Of a DNA stretch of 64,000 nucleotides, positions 11,257-22,988 are shown piece by piece. The stretch spans positions 868,001 to 932,000 of the forward strand of contig JACAAK010000004.1 in assembly GCA_025093985.1 (NCBI GenBank). The letters are read 5' to 3'. The notes beneath the pieces were generated by a model, which saw only the letters and a program-made list of their open reading frames with translations, was not told the DNA's origin and ran no database searches. Position 1 is the stretch's first letter. Each line of letters begins with the position of its first letter. Origin of the DNA: Calvatia gigantea. Its lineage: Eukaryota; Basidiomycota; Agaricomycetes; Agaricales; Lycoperdaceae. Both the position numbers and the translations under genes were made by a program.

Positions 11257-12937
11257 TCACAGGCGGTCTGTGTGGGGTTACTAATCAACAAGGAGATCGC
11301 CCAAGATAAAATGTGAACTCACTGGCGTTACCGAGATCGTTGCAAGCTACTTTGACACGCTCGGAGAGTGTCTTCTCACCCTCACGAACCCAGACACGGG
11401 GATCATACCACTAGGAAATGAATACGACACGTTAGTAACTGGACGAGTCTATGTGCGTTGATGCGTGTACCTTCTTATTAGGCTTATCAGACCCCTCAGG
11501 GTTGCCGACTTGAGTCTTGAGATAGTCGTGCTTCTTGATGACGAAGTCCTGATAGCGACATTTATCCAATTAATATGATGCCAGCCGAATGGGATGAGTC
11601 AAAGGAACACCCACCCGGATGCCGACAAGGTACGCGAACTGGGTGTCGGTATCAACGTTCATCTTGACAACGCCGTTGTTGACGGCGGTCTTGATCTCGT
11701 CTTGGGAAGAGCCGGAACCACCATGGAAGACGAGGTAGCTAATACAACAATATTAGAAAACATACCTGCAGATTGGTTGCCATACTCACAGAGGTTTGGT
11801 ATTATCGCCGCCAATCTGCTTTTTGGTGTACTCCTGGTGTTTGGCAAGCAACTCTGGCCTCAAGCGAACGTTTCCTGGCTTGTAAACACCGTGGACATTT
11901 CCAAAAGCAGCAGCAATACTAAAGTTGGGACCAATAGCACTGAGTGCCTTGTAGACTGCATAGACATCCTCGGGTTGAGTGTACAAGCTCTCCTTGTCAA
12001 CGCCGGTGTTATCAACACCATCCTCCTCCCCACCAGTGATACCGATCTCCATTTCAAGCCATAAACCAAGGGGACTCATACGCTTGAAGTACTTCACACA
12101 GGTCGCAATATTCTTGGGGTGAGGCTCTTCCGAAAGATCGAGCATGTGGGAGGAGAAAAGCGGCTCGCCATGCTCCTTGAAGTAGGCCTCATCGGCTTCG
12201 AGCATACCGTCGAACCAGGGGAGAAGCTTCTCGGCACAGTGGTCGGAGTGCATAATGACGGGCCTGTCGGATGAATGGAATCAAATTTATATTCGTCACT
12301 AATCGCGCATCATAATCTACGCGATAAATAGCAAATATAAACTTACACGCCGTAGGCCTTGGCCATGAGACGGGTGTGGTGGGCGGCGCTAACAGCACCT
12401 ACAATAGATGCTTGTTGCTTATCGTTGGCAAGTCCCTTGCCGGCGAAGTAGGCGGCCCCACCCTGGGACACCTGGATAATGATTGGTGATTTGTTGTCTC
12501 TGAGTTATATGTTTAAGCCTGGTGATACTTCTATCGAAGAGGTACAATACCTCGCAGCCTCGAGAACGGCGTTAACGACAGATGTAGAGGTTACGTTCTG
12601 TGCAATCTTGTGAGACACATTTCACCCGGAAAAATATAGTGCGGTTACATACAATAGCCTGTACAACTCGATTCAGTTTCTGTCAGTTATCTCCAGAAAT
12701 AACTTGAAGCTTACAGGGATCGCGAACTACATGCACAGCGTGAGGCGGTATTGGCTGTTTGGGGACCAGCACACTCACCTGGTTTTGCTTGGCGTAATCA
12801 AACAACTTGCGAACATTATCACCAGTCAAGACACCGGCCTGGCCCATGAAAGGCGTCGTAATCAGTAATCTTCACTCACAATCCGCACCTAAGGCAAGGG
12901 ATACCGCACTTACAGGGACAACTTCAAGAACACCCAT
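11257..12937 (-). CDS. FBA1: Fructose-bisphosphate aldolase, class II
   Basis: Eleven exons total 1077 nt (358 residues): 12914-12937, 12779-12838, 12715-12726, 12653-12658, 12551-12597, 12347-12499, 11790-12263, 11615-11738, 11471-11548, 11323-11410, 11257-11267. The product is the glycolytic and gluconeogenic zinc aldolase of the cytosol. Zinc ligands and active-site blocks are visible: VIMHSDHC, EMEIGITGGEEDGVDN, AAFGNVHGVY, FHGGSGSSQDE. Length is normal for the fungal family. Two exons are only 12 and 6 nt. The sum is divisible by three and every border has GT..AG, so the gene is intact. The last splice (to an 11-nt terminal exon) is the least certain. Start: first ATG, giving MGVLEVVP. 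Confidence 0.97.
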
Positions 12938-13045
12938 GTTTACTGAGAGTTACAGGAGATGGGAGGATAGGAGATACAAGGGAAAGGCGGGTCAAGATGC
13001 GGAATACCTCGGTTCTTAAAAACAGAAGACGGTTATCGATGTTGT

Positions 13046-13060
13046 CATATATATCACGTG
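13046..13060 (-). promoter_or_regulatory. TATA-like stretch and CACGTG box upstream of aldolase
   Basis: TATATAT (about 13048-13054) adjoins the palindrome CACGTG at 13055-13060, roughly 110 bp upstream of the aldolase start. CACGTG is bound by bHLH factors in fungi, including regulators of glycolytic genes. Position and motif are seen; function is inferred. Confidence 0.35.
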
Positions 13061-13289
13061 ATCCACATCCTTCAGTCATTGTCGCCTTCTTGGCAACCCT
13101 CGTAAGACACCTTATGTTCCAGTGAACAACCTTGGAGTCCTTTGTGGCTTTTTATGAGTTGTTGTGGATATCACAGATCCCAACCGATGGAAAGCTGATT
13201 CCAAAGTTAAGGTGGCAGTTCCAAACTAAAGTTGACTCTGCACATGTCTTGGCGACAAGCTCCATAATGCACGACCTCTCCAGGTCGCG

Positions 13290-13490
13290 GGGTTTCGGGC
13301 ATCAAGCTCCTGCACTATGTCATCGGCACGTATTCCCATGGTCGACCGCTTTCGTGCTGATGAAGCTCTCGTAGAAGTCACGGAAAATCTTAGCAGACAA
13401 CCAAATGCATGTGTATTGAAGCAATATCCTACAAGTTGGATTGCCCACACACAATATTGTCGCCTTCTGAAAGAATCCATATTCTTAAAT
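13290..13490. repeat. Diverged direct repeat, copy 1 (partner 14130-14320)
   Basis: Shares ordered matches with 14130-14320: tatgtcat, ttcccatggtcgac, gctttcgt, caaccaa, caagttgga/caagttaga and gtctcct/gtcgcctt-like blocks near the end. Identity is roughly two thirds by eye. Origin unknown. Confidence 0.6.
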
Positions 13491-13799
13491 TGATCGATTA
13501 ACCATCTTCAGGGTTCAGCCTTCTAGTGATTACGATGGGGCTAAGTACCATCCTGACCGACCGACGAGAACAGGGAGTGATAGCCAATTTACCTTTGTAG
13601 ACACTTCCTATTCAAGGCTTTGGTCAGGTTAGCGACTTCTTGCTGCAGCGTACTAGGGAACCCCCGGCCAAATTGTGCGAAGGACAAGAACAGCACAGGT
13701 CCCTATTACTGACTACACCAAGTATAAGCGGGATCTGCATTCGGGCCTGAAAGTGGTCGAGGGTTCCCGATATATCCGCTACCACTGCCACCAACGGAT

Positions 13800-14120
13800 T
13801 GACCTCCGCCCTCTTTCATGATCGTCAGCCCTAGACTACAAACTGACTATCCACAGTGGTGTGCCAGTTCCAACACGTCCCTTAATACCCGCATTCATAT
13901 ATACTCGCCTGAGACACAGTATTTCAAACGTTAGTCTGTTTCTTTACCCCCGTTTCATCGGGCATCACGACCGGCATGCGTATGGGTATTATATCCAAAC
14001 ATAAGGAATAATATCAGTATCAGAACAGGCAACTTGTAAATCATCCTGGAATTGGAACGGGAAATATGAATTGAGGAACTCAGCCTAACGTTGTGGATTT
14101 ACTCCCTATTCTCAGCCACT
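13800..14120. repeat. Decayed copy of the 3' flank and last codons of the PDI-like gene
   Basis: Matches 35170-35520 in order, e.g. gtattatatccaaacataag against gtattacatccaaacacaag, then aaatcatcct and gaacgggaaatat. The partner includes the stop codon (35458-35460) and about 60 bp of the last exon of the PDI-like gene, so this looks like a dispersed fragment of that locus. Confidence 0.65.
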
Positions 14121-15117
14121 TATGCATTATGTTCGCACTATGTCATAGGCGCCATTCCCATGGTCGACTGCTTTCGTCTCGATGGGAGCCCCCACAGAGT
14201 CGCCAATATTCTTACCAGGCAACCAAGTACATGCGAATTGAGGCAGTTTCCTCCAAGTTAGATTGTCTCCACACAGCGAAGTCTCCTTCTGGAACAATCC
14301 CGCTTCTTAACTTGGCAGATGCAGTATTGTCATCCATGTAATACATTGAAAAAGGTTCCTCGTCAGGGAGAACGGGAACAACTACGAGTTGAGTCATAGA
14401 CACAAAACTTGTCTTGTCCCTGTGGAGTCGCCGATGGCGCCCTCGGAGTCCAGAGAAGGTGGCCGAAGTGTGAGATATTGGAAAGTGAAATTGAGGAGGC
14501 CCAAACTAACTTAAGGTTACTCATGGACTACCGACAGACAAATGAAGAAAAATATAAATTCAAGAAACGTCAAACAGATACGGACAGGCCTAATCCATGA
14601 TGAACAATACCTCAGCATGACTGGATCAAATATTCCGGGGTTTTGGTGGGTATACGGCTCAAATACGAATGAAACCTTAACCAACAGGTGACTGGAGTTT
14701 GGTAGTCTACATAGCGAGGAATAGGTGATGATAGCAGGCTGTAGTCTTCGTAGGGTGCAGTCACAGTCATGTCAGACCAACTCCTTTCCTCTTGCCCCAT
14801 TGACATGTTGGGCCTGCTCCAGCCTCCTGGCTCGTCCCCATTTCCAACACTTCCTCACGTTGGACCATGATGAGCAAGGCTCTCGACCTCAATACTGCAA
14901 CTGAACCTTTTTTTGACTTAGGCAAGGAGCTGCAAAATAACTCTGTCCCATCTGAGGCAGAACTCATCTGGCAACCCCCAGACCTCCCTCAAAATGCTTA
15001 GGAGGGACGACAGCAACTACAACAGAGCCCAGTGGCTATAGGTGACCCTGGGCTCCTCCAATTACATGCTCGGGGGGGGGGGGGCGGGCATGATTCCGGG
15101 GCGGTTAGAAGTGAGCT

Positions 15118-15122
15118 ACGTC
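15118..15122. other. Probable target-site duplication, left (ACGTC)
   Basis: ACGTC directly precedes the TGTTATGAC start of the Ty3 5' LTR. The right partner at 31454-31458 is ATGTC, differing by one CpG-to-TpG change. Confidence 0.6.
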
Positions 15123-15638
15123 TGTTATGACTTCTTATTCTAGCATTATCCTTTTACGGACTTATTCCTTTCTTGTCCTATTGTTTATTTAACCGTCCAT
15201 GTATGTACTTTAGTTTACCCTTCTCTTCTTCCCCTTTTTGTACTCTGGATTCGCCATCATTCCCCTCCCTACCCGATATGGTGTTCGTGCCTCCTTTCTT
15301 GATTGCTTCTCTCCCTATATGGTGGATGTTCAACACATCCGCATATCCTTTGTCCATTATCTTTCTTCCGCCTTATCCAGTATAAGTAGTTAGTTAGATA
15401 CTCATTGTAGTAGACAGTTTGAACTGGCTACCAGCCTCTTATCTTCCACAATCCTCTTGCCTGAACTAAGGCCTCGTCTAACAAGTGACTTGCCTTACTT
15501 CTTGACTGACTATATATAGAAACAAGTCCCTGAGTGGATCCCCTCTATATATAGATCCCCACGTTAACTCTATTGGGAGTAAGTCTGTATAGACGCCCTT
15601 TAGGGAAGACAACCTACAAAGTAAGTGTGCATGTAATA
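15123..15638 (+). repeat. 5' LTR of Ty3 chromovirus
   Basis: Begins TGTTATGAC and ends TAATA. It aligns without gaps to 30938-31453. Differences: CCG/CTG, TCG/TCA twice, TTG/TCG, CACG/CGCG, AAG/AGG, and TGTAATA against CATAACA at the end. Contains a TATATATAGA stretch as a likely TATA element. Confidence 0.93.
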
Positions 15639-16032
15639 TTAGTTCAAACTCCAATCTACAGTACTAGTTACTGCTACATAACTAGGGATACCTCTACGGT
15701 TACCTAGAACGTTGCACCTGATTGTGGGCTAGGTTGTTCTCATAAGCCTATTGGGGCTTCGACTCATTAGTCTATTGGGACTAGCCTATTGTGGCACTGC
15801 CTATTGAGGCTCGGTTGTTCATAGCCCTATTGTGGGCTCGACTCAAACCTATTGTGGTTCTTATTATACTTTACAGATATCAGGACGGCATTGCAGATTG
15901 CTGCAATCAACGGACGATAGCTATCTCTTGGTATTGCATATTGTTGCAATCAACAAGTTATTAGCACCCTAATACTAAGGAGAGTCACATACTACAGATG
16001 TGCGTGATTCACCTAGAACAAAGCAGTTCAAG
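15639..16032 (+). other. Ty3 element leader with repeated CCTATTGNGG units and two hairpins
   Basis: Between the LTR and the gag ATG. At 15721-15860 about six imperfect copies of CCTATTGNGGC recur every 15-30 bp. At 15890-15911 and 15933-15954 a 22-nt unit beginning ATTGCA and ending TGCAATCAAC occurs twice; each can fold with a six-base stem (ATTGCA/TGCAAT). I do not see a standard tRNA 3'-end primer site after the LTR. Confidence 0.75.
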
Positions 16033-16171
16033 ATGCCTCCCCGAGACAAAGGAAAAGGGAAGGATCTGCCCCCACCCGAAAGACAAAGAAGGTACTATAT
16101 GCCAACAACTGGAGACACTCCAGCTCCAATACAGACACCAGCAAGGTCAAGAGACCAACCCCCGCACCAAG
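16033..16171 (+). pseudogene. Ty3 gag, 5' piece, cut by copia insertion
   Basis: ATG at 16033 opens a basic, proline-rich frame starting MPPRDKGKGK. It runs to the copia insertion point at 16171. Removing the copia element and one copy of the CCAAG duplication brings the frame exactly into the open frame at 22989 onward, so this is the N-terminus of the same Gag. Confidence 0.85.
16167..16171. other. Target-site duplication CCAAG, left
   Basis: CCAAG directly precedes the copia 5' LTR and recurs at 22984-22988 directly after the 3' LTR. Confidence 0.95.
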
Positions 16172-16580
16172 TGTTGAATCTCGATCCGTACCACTACGTT
16201 GGTTCAGTCTATTTATAGCTGAAACGGGTTCTTGAGTACTTCACTCTTGAAGAGAGATAACGAACAATGTACTAGACCGCACTCTAGGTTGCTGGTCATG
16301 GTCTATTAAATAGAACAATGTACGCAGTATGCTCTGTATATGCTACTGGCAGATAAGACCTCACCTGTATTAGGTAGAACGGCGCACAGACCAGAGACAT
16401 TAGATATATAAAACCTATGTAGTATGCATATACTCTTTAGACAATCCAGTCTACTCTTCTGCCCATCATACCTCTAAGATATCCACTAGCAACGGTCTAC
16501 AACCAACATCTCAACAAACCCAGTGAGTACGACTCCCCTCCGCCACTAGCGTATGCTATTGTGGTGTACTCGTCTTAACA
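16172..16580 (+). repeat. Copia 5' LTR
   Basis: 409 bp, TG...CA ends, GATATATAAA TATA-like box near 16404-16413. Differs from the 3' LTR by ATGCATAT/ATGCGTAT, CCGCC/CCACC and AGCGT/AGTGT. Confidence 0.95.
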
Positions 16581-16595
16581 GGTTATGGGCCCCGA
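16581..16595 (+). other. Primer-binding site, half-tRNA type (initiator tRNA-Met)
   Basis: GGTTATGGGCCCCGA immediately follows the LTR. It is complementary to an initiator tRNA-Met anticodon arm of the form GGGCCCAUAACC, not to a tRNA 3' end. Drosophila copia is known to prime with such an internally cut initiator tRNA. The sequence is seen; use of the host tRNA is inferred. Confidence 0.75.
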
Positions 16596-16780
16596 CCGCC
16601 GCTCACTCAGACCGCGTTCAGTAACGCTGGTAGAAGTGTAGGAGGCTACGGTCATACGCAACCTGGGAGATGGTGGCCCTTTGGTCCATTTGATCCCTGA
16701 TGTCTGCCCCATGTTGCGACGCGTGCATCACGCACTGCAGTCCTACATGATGCTAACGCATGTTTACCCTATTCTTAGAT

Positions 16781-19700
16781 ATGTCTAAACCGGCCCCTGC
16801 TCCGCAGGGCTTTATTCAAACCCCTAGCGGGCAGCTTCCCGTCCTTACAGGGACGGGGAACTACACTATCTGGTCGCTTCGCCTTCGGTCTGCACTTATG
16901 TGCATTTCCTTAAACGACTGCTCCTGGACCGGATGGGATTTCTCTGGAGCTATGGACGAACCCGTCCAGTACGAGCAGGCTTATGGGCCTGAGCACCCTG
17001 CTGTCCCGGCTACCTCTACTTCGCCGGCACGTCCCGCACGACCAGGAACTCCAATTCCTGCGACTGCTGAGGAGCGCTGCAGTGTTGGTATGGCCAACAA
17101 CCTCCGGATGCGCGCTCTTGGGTTGATAGAGGCAACTCTCCCCAACAGCATGCTCAAGCATTCTGCTCGGGACGCTCGCGCTCTCTGGTCTCAGTTGCAG
17201 GGCCAATATGGCCTTCCTGGACCAGCTCAGGTCTATAACGAATTCATTCGCGCTATAACGTTTGAACTCCCTCTCGGCGGTGATCCCTCGCTCAAAATGA
17301 GCGAGCTCCAGCAGATCTTCGGGCAGCTTGACGCCATGGATAGTGGCATCGCCCCGGAGATCAAAACGATGATCCTTCTCCATTCCTTACACCCGTCTTT
17401 GAGCCATGTAGCTCAGACGCTCCTCACCTCGAACACATCGCTCCACGAGCTAACGTGGGACAAGGCCCGAAGCGGCATCATTGCCGCTTACGCCTCCAAC
17501 CAGACCGCCCACGCGCAACGAGCGCGCTTTACTCCACGACAGGGAGGTGGGCAGCAGCAGCAGCGTCAGCAGCAAGGTGGACAGCGACCGCAAGGTCAGC
17601 AGCAACCTTCGGGGTCTAAAAAGCCCCAGCAGCCCCAGCAGCAGCAGCAGCAGCAGCAGCAAAAGCCATCTGGAGGAGAAGGCGACGGCGAAAAGAAACG
17701 CTGATGGCGCCCTCGAGGAAAAGGAAAGGGAAAGGGAAAGGAGGGAGGTGCGCAAGGCAACGCCGCCACCTCTTCCGGTTATATTCAGGACGTGGATTTC
17801 GTGTCGCAGGCACAAACTGTGCCGCCACCATCCACTCGTTCCCTCGTAGAAGCAACGCGTCGAGCCAAAGTACCTCCAGTTGCATCTAACTCCGCTGCCA
17901 CCGGCAGCAATGCCACTCCGCTCACGTCGCGCATTACTGCGCCCGAGCCCGAAGCTCGTCGCAAACCTTCGGTGAAAGCCAAGGTTACCGCCTTGAAGAA
18001 TTGGGACAAACGTCTCAATTCGATTTCATCGTCGGGTGAGAGTTCGGAAGAAATGTGGAAGCGCTTTGACGAAATGGATGTTGATAATAATCCATCCACC
18101 GTCACGAGGGAGGAAGACGAGATCGCATGGCCGGTACCTGTGTATAACAAGCCGGCGATTATCAAGAAACCCAAGCCGCTCAAGAAGAAGCAGGCACCGA
18201 AGGAGATCGAGTCTGTCCTCGAGTCGGTCTTAGACGACAACGACTCGGACACCGACTACGGTTCCGACGGAGGGTGCGGGTCAGTACCTTCCACTGACTA
18301 CTATTCTTATTCTGATGCAGAGGATGATGTGCAGCCCCATCAACAGATGGGACGGAACGATACAGACGCAGGGACTGTCCGCCTCGGAGCGGGACGCCCT
18401 AGAGATTCCGAAGTTGAGTTGGGACGACCAGGTGGCCGCCGAAGAGAGCGGGGCACCTATGCAGATGTAGCACGTCGTCCACCTCCTGTAGGGACTCGTC
18501 GTAGACACCGCTGTACGGACTTCTTAAACTGCAATGTATGCTGGAAGCACGCCCAAGGCGCTTCCCCTTCTACTTATTCCGCTGGTATAACTAAGCTGGA
18601 AAGTAAGATGAACGCTACATATACCGTGAATAATCACGAGTATTCAGATAAGTTAAGGTCAGAACTCCACGAAGAGCACGAGGATCTTAATCAGATCATC
18701 ACATATCACATTTGTGATTTGTCTCAGTGCCAAAAGTGTCGAGAAGAAGGGAATAAACATTCTGTGAATAACGCAGACTGGCTCCTTGATTCCGGAGCAT
18801 CGTACCATGTCACCGGTTATCTCTCTGATTTCGCAGAGGTTAAGATGGGCCATTTCGGGCTTATACAAGCCGCTGGCAACCGGATTTATGAAATGACAGG
18901 ACGAGGGTCTGTGATTTTCCAGCATGACATGTCAGACAAGGGAAAGTCTATGAGCGCTACCTCGTGTATTGCGCCAGTCTTTTATATCAAAGAAATCACA
19001 GAACGGTTAATGTCCTCAGGCCAGATTCTTCGGAACGGCTATGTTTTAGAGGCAACTGTTAAAGGGACCACCATCCGTGATAAATCAGGAAGAGCTGTAT
19101 TATCCGCCTGGCCTCATCGTTTGTTTAAAAACAACGTACATACGGTGCACACGTATGTCTTGCACAATAGCAAGGAGAACCCAGTTGCGTTGACTTTACG
19201 CCAACTTGATTATATCGACTGGCATCGTTGAATGGGACATCCTTCGGATCGCGTGCTCTCCGAGCTTCCAAAGCACGTTGAGGGCATCGCGTCAATTCCT
19301 GCACCATCTACTCGGAAAGGCATTTGCGACGGCTGTGCCAAGGGGAAAATGCATAATAACCCCTTCCCGATTAACTCCAAGCGAGCCACCGCAGTCTTTG
19401 AGCTATGTCACTCAGACTTGCTGGAACTGCCCGTCATTAGCTACCATAAATATAAATGGGCAATGACGTTCCTAGATGACTTTTCTTCTCACGCACATGT
19501 AGTCCTCCTTCGAAAGAAGTCTGAGGCTTCTGAAAAGCTAATTCAGCTAATCAGTGCGTTAGAGAACCTCTCCGGAATGCGAGTCAAACGACTTCGCACC
19601 GACAATGGAGGAGAATATGTCAATGAAAGGTTATTGGCAGGACTCGCGGCGCGTGGAATTACCCACGAGACCACTGCTCCCTATGCACATCAGCAAAATG

Positions 19701-22549
19701 GGAGAGCAGAGCGACTGAACCGCACCCTACACGAGAAAGCCCAAGCTATAAGGCTACAGGCATGTCTACCTGACTCGTGGTGGGAATTTGCGTTGAACAC
19801 AGCTATGCATTTGTATAATCGCACGCCAGTCCAGCGTCTGCAGTGGAAGACACCTTTTGAGTGTTATTCGAGGGAAAAGCCAAATTTGTCCCATATCCGT
19901 GTGTTTGGATGCAGCGCGTATGTATATCTACCCGATGAGATCCGCCCAAACAAATTGTCCGCAAAATCCGAGATTATGATCTTTCTTGGATACAAAGGCA
20001 GTAAAAACTACGTCTTTATGCGGCACACGGCAGGCAATGTGATTTTTATATCACCAAACGCCTTATTCGACGAGGGATATTTCCCTAAATGCCCCGATTC
20101 AGTGCCGGATAGTAGTAACCGGCCTAATCACGGAGGAGAGAGAAACCTACCTAGACCAGGATTAGAGAATGAACCACCTATTCCGCCATCTTCGGATGAC
20201 GCTGGAATTGTTCCACCTCCACCTGATCAGCCAGTAATGTTACCCCCGGTTTCTCCACCATCTAAACCGAAATATTCTCCGCCAACACCTCCTTTACCCC
20301 GGCGAGATTATACTCCGCCAGACAGCATTAGTTCACGACGACCATCACCTGGCAATACGCCACCTTGGGTTCCCCCACCTGAGTCGCCACCTTCGCGTGG
20401 AACGACCGTTGAGGAGGAGCCTGATGTACGTGATAATTGGCATGTGGACAGAGATGTATGGGATACCGAGAACGAGGAATTCCCAATCCCTGTTCCCAAA
20501 CGTCGCGCTGTTGGCTCTGATCAGGTAGAACCGCGTCGTTCTGAACGACAAGGCAGGCCTCCTGTCAGACCAGGTAATACATACGGAGAACATAGGCGTC
20601 CAATTTTGATAGAAAGAGAAATAGATCGGACTCACCGACAAGAGCAGCAGAGGCAAAGGCAGCGCGTCCGCGCCAATGCCCCTCCAGACGAAATCATTCG
20701 TGAGCGAAGAGCAAGGACTAACCATCCTGAATATGTGAGGCAAAGAGTCCGTGCTGAGCGGTACCCGCCACGACCCTTTGATTTACCTCCATTTCAGCTC
20801 CCTCCACGTCCGGAACTGCCGCCTATGCCTGAAACCAATGATCCAACATCTCACGATGTAAACGATATGGACATTGAAAGGCTTGTCGCTGAGGGAGGAG
20901 TAAAATTGATCGATTTCTTGATACAGACGGTACACAATACCGCACACGGAGAGCCTGAAACTTTCCGTGACATGCTTAAGCTTCCTGAGCCTATCAAGGC
21001 AAAATGGATGGCTGCGTGTATCGAGGAACTCGAAGCGTTGAAGAAACGCGGAGTATACGAATTGGTAGATCTTCCGAAAGGAAGGAGGACGGTTAAAAAC
21101 CGTTGGGTATTTCTTGAAAAGTCTGATGGCCGCCTGCGAGCTCGCTTAGTTGCGAAGGGGTTCTCGCAGATTGAAGGCATCGACTATAACGAGCTTTTCT
21201 CACCAGTTGTCCGCTACGAGTCCGCGCGCGTAAGCTTCGCACTCGCTGCAATCCACGATTGGGATATGCATAGCGTTGATGTAAAAACAGCCTATTTATA
21301 TGGCAAACTGGATGAGGAAATATACATGGAACAGCCCGAAGGGTTTCGACTTCCCGGGCAGGAAGGAAAAGTATGGAGACTTAGACGAGCGATTTACGGC
21401 CTTAAACAAGCCGGTCGCCAGTGGTGGAAAGAATTGCATCAATCTATGATTGAGCTGGGATTTACCCGCTGCAAATCCGACTACACTGTCTACTTTCACA
21501 GACATCCAAAGACGAAAGAGCTAGTAGTAGCCATTGTCTACGTTGATGACGTGAACTTCTTGGGAAAGAAAGACTCCCCCCTCCTCAAAGAGTTGAAGGG
21601 AAAGTTCACTAAAAAGTGGGAATGCAGAGATCACGGTCCCTGTGAAGAATTCCTTGGGATGAAAATCTCGAGGAATCGCTCCAAGCGTCAAATCTTCATC
21701 CAACAGGTGAAATACCTGGATAAGATCTTGCAGCGCTTCCAGGTTCCGCAGTCCGCCGCGGCTAAAACGCCATTACCAGCTGGCTTCCAGTTTGTAACAA
21801 ACAAGGAAACTGCATCGCACCCCTTCCGTCAAAAGTACCAACAATTGGTTGGATCTTTAATGTACTTGATGATCGGTACTAGGCCTGACATAGCCTTTGC
21901 CGTAGTTAAGCTGGCACAACATGCCGCTAACCCCGCACCCGAGCACTATCGCGCTGGAATTCATGTACTAAAGTACTTGTCTATGACAAGGAACTATGCA
22001 TTGAAATATGAAGGCGATACTGGGAAATCCGCGGTGACGCTGGAATGCCTCAGCGACTCGGACTGGGCTCAAGATACAGAAACCCGCCGATCTGTTTCGG
22101 GAAACGTTTGTATGATCGCGTCCGGTGCTGTTACTTGGACTTCGCAGCGACAAAAGACGGTTTCATTATCGTCCACCGAGGCGGAATATAAAGAACTGTC
22201 TGACGCTTCACGACAAGTGAAATGGCTGTCACAGCTTCTGGAGGAGCTCAAGATTGAGCACCCAACTCCTATTCTCTACGGCGACAACGATGGGTCCAAA
22301 TTTTGGACTGAAAATCCCATTGTTGAAAAACGATCGAAGCACGTGGATATTCATTACCACTATGTGTAAGAATTAGTTGAGGAGGGTATTATTGTTATTG
22401 GTGATGTGTCTTCACAAGACAATCCCGCCGATATCTTTACAAAGAATCTTGGCATAACCAAAATCAATCTCTTCCGCCCTGAGCTAGGATTAATTTTCGG
22501 TTCCGATATCGAAGCATGGGATAAAGCCACTCGATCGATGAAACGTTAA
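16781..22549 (+). pseudogene. Copia gag-pol polyprotein with three in-frame stops
   Basis: One frame from the ATG at 16781 (16760 is also in frame) to TAA at 22547-22549, broken only by TGA 17702-17704, TGA 19229-19231 and TAA 22367-22369. Gag part: UBN2/Retrotran_gag_2-like with a Gln-rich tail near 17545-17665. Then protease LLDSGASYH (about 18781-18807), GAG-pre-integrase (WHR-stop-MGHP), integrase with D in HSDLLEL, D in RTDNGGEYV and E in GRAERLNRT, a long proline-rich linker, reverse transcriptase with YVDDV (about 21538), and RNase H with STEAEYKEL. Each stop is one C-to-T change from Arg CGA or Gln CAA. The first could in principle be a readthrough gag-pol boundary, but the other two fall inside conserved domains. 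Confidence 0.9.
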
Positions 22550-22562
22550 TCTCCCTCCTTCA

Positions 22563-22574
22563 AGTGAGGAGGAG
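22563..22574 (+). other. Copia polypurine tract
   Basis: AGTGAGGAGGAG abuts the 3' LTR, the expected place for the plus-strand primer. Confidence 0.75.
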
Positions 22575-22983
22575 TGTTGAATCTCGATCCGTACCACTAC
22601 GTTGGTTCAGTCTATTTATAGCTGAAACGGGTTCTTGAGTACTTCACTCTTGAAGAGAGATAACGAACAATGTACTAGACCGCACTCTAGGTTGCTGGTC
22701 ATGGTCTATTAAATAGAACAATGTACGCAGTATGCTCTGTATATGCTACTGGCAGATAAGACCTCACCTGTATTAGGTAGAACGGCGCACAGACCAGAGA
22801 CATTAGATATATAAAACCTATGTAGTATGCGTATACTCTTTAGACAATCCAGTCTACTCTTCTGCCCATCATACCTCTAAGATATCCACTAGCAACGGTC
22901 TACAACCAACATCTCAACAAACCCAGTGAGTACGACTCCCCTCCACCACTAGTGTATGCTATTGTGGTGTACTCGTCTTAACA
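22575..22983 (+). repeat. Copia 3' LTR
   Basis: 409 bp, gap-free match to 16172-16580 with three transitions. Confidence 0.95.
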
Positions 22984-22988
22984 CCAAG
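22984..22988. other. Target-site duplication CCAAG, right
   Basis: Directly follows the copia 3' LTR and equals 16167-16171. Confidence 0.95.

Larger units (their letters stand above)
13081..15117. other. Gene-free stretch with decayed repeats
   Basis: No convincing gene. It contains two diverged direct copies of a segment of about 190 bp (13290-13490 and 14130-14320) and a segment shared with 35.2-35.5 kb (13800-14120). A poly-G run of 14 lies at 15072-15085. Short open frames on both strands look random. Confidence 0.6.
16172..22983 (+). mobile_element. Complete Ty1/copia retrotransposon nested in Ty3 gag
   Basis: LTRs of exactly 409 bp each (16172-16580 and 22575-22983), both TGTTGAATC...CTTAACA, are flanked by the 5-bp duplication CCAAG. 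A primer site follows the 5' LTR and a purine run precedes the 3' LTR. The single coding frame has the copia order protease, integrase, reverse transcriptase, RNase H. The LTRs differ at only three positions, all CpG-type transitions, so insertion is recent relative to the host element. Confidence 0.96.

Noticed and set aside
15173..15385. 70-codon ORF present in both Ty3 LTRs
   Set aside because: It is duplicated only because the LTRs are; composition follows the C/T-rich LTR and it has no domain.
15721..15954. CRISPR-like array in the Ty3 leader
   Set aside because: Units are short, irregularly spaced and imperfect, and this is a eukaryotic retroelement leader.
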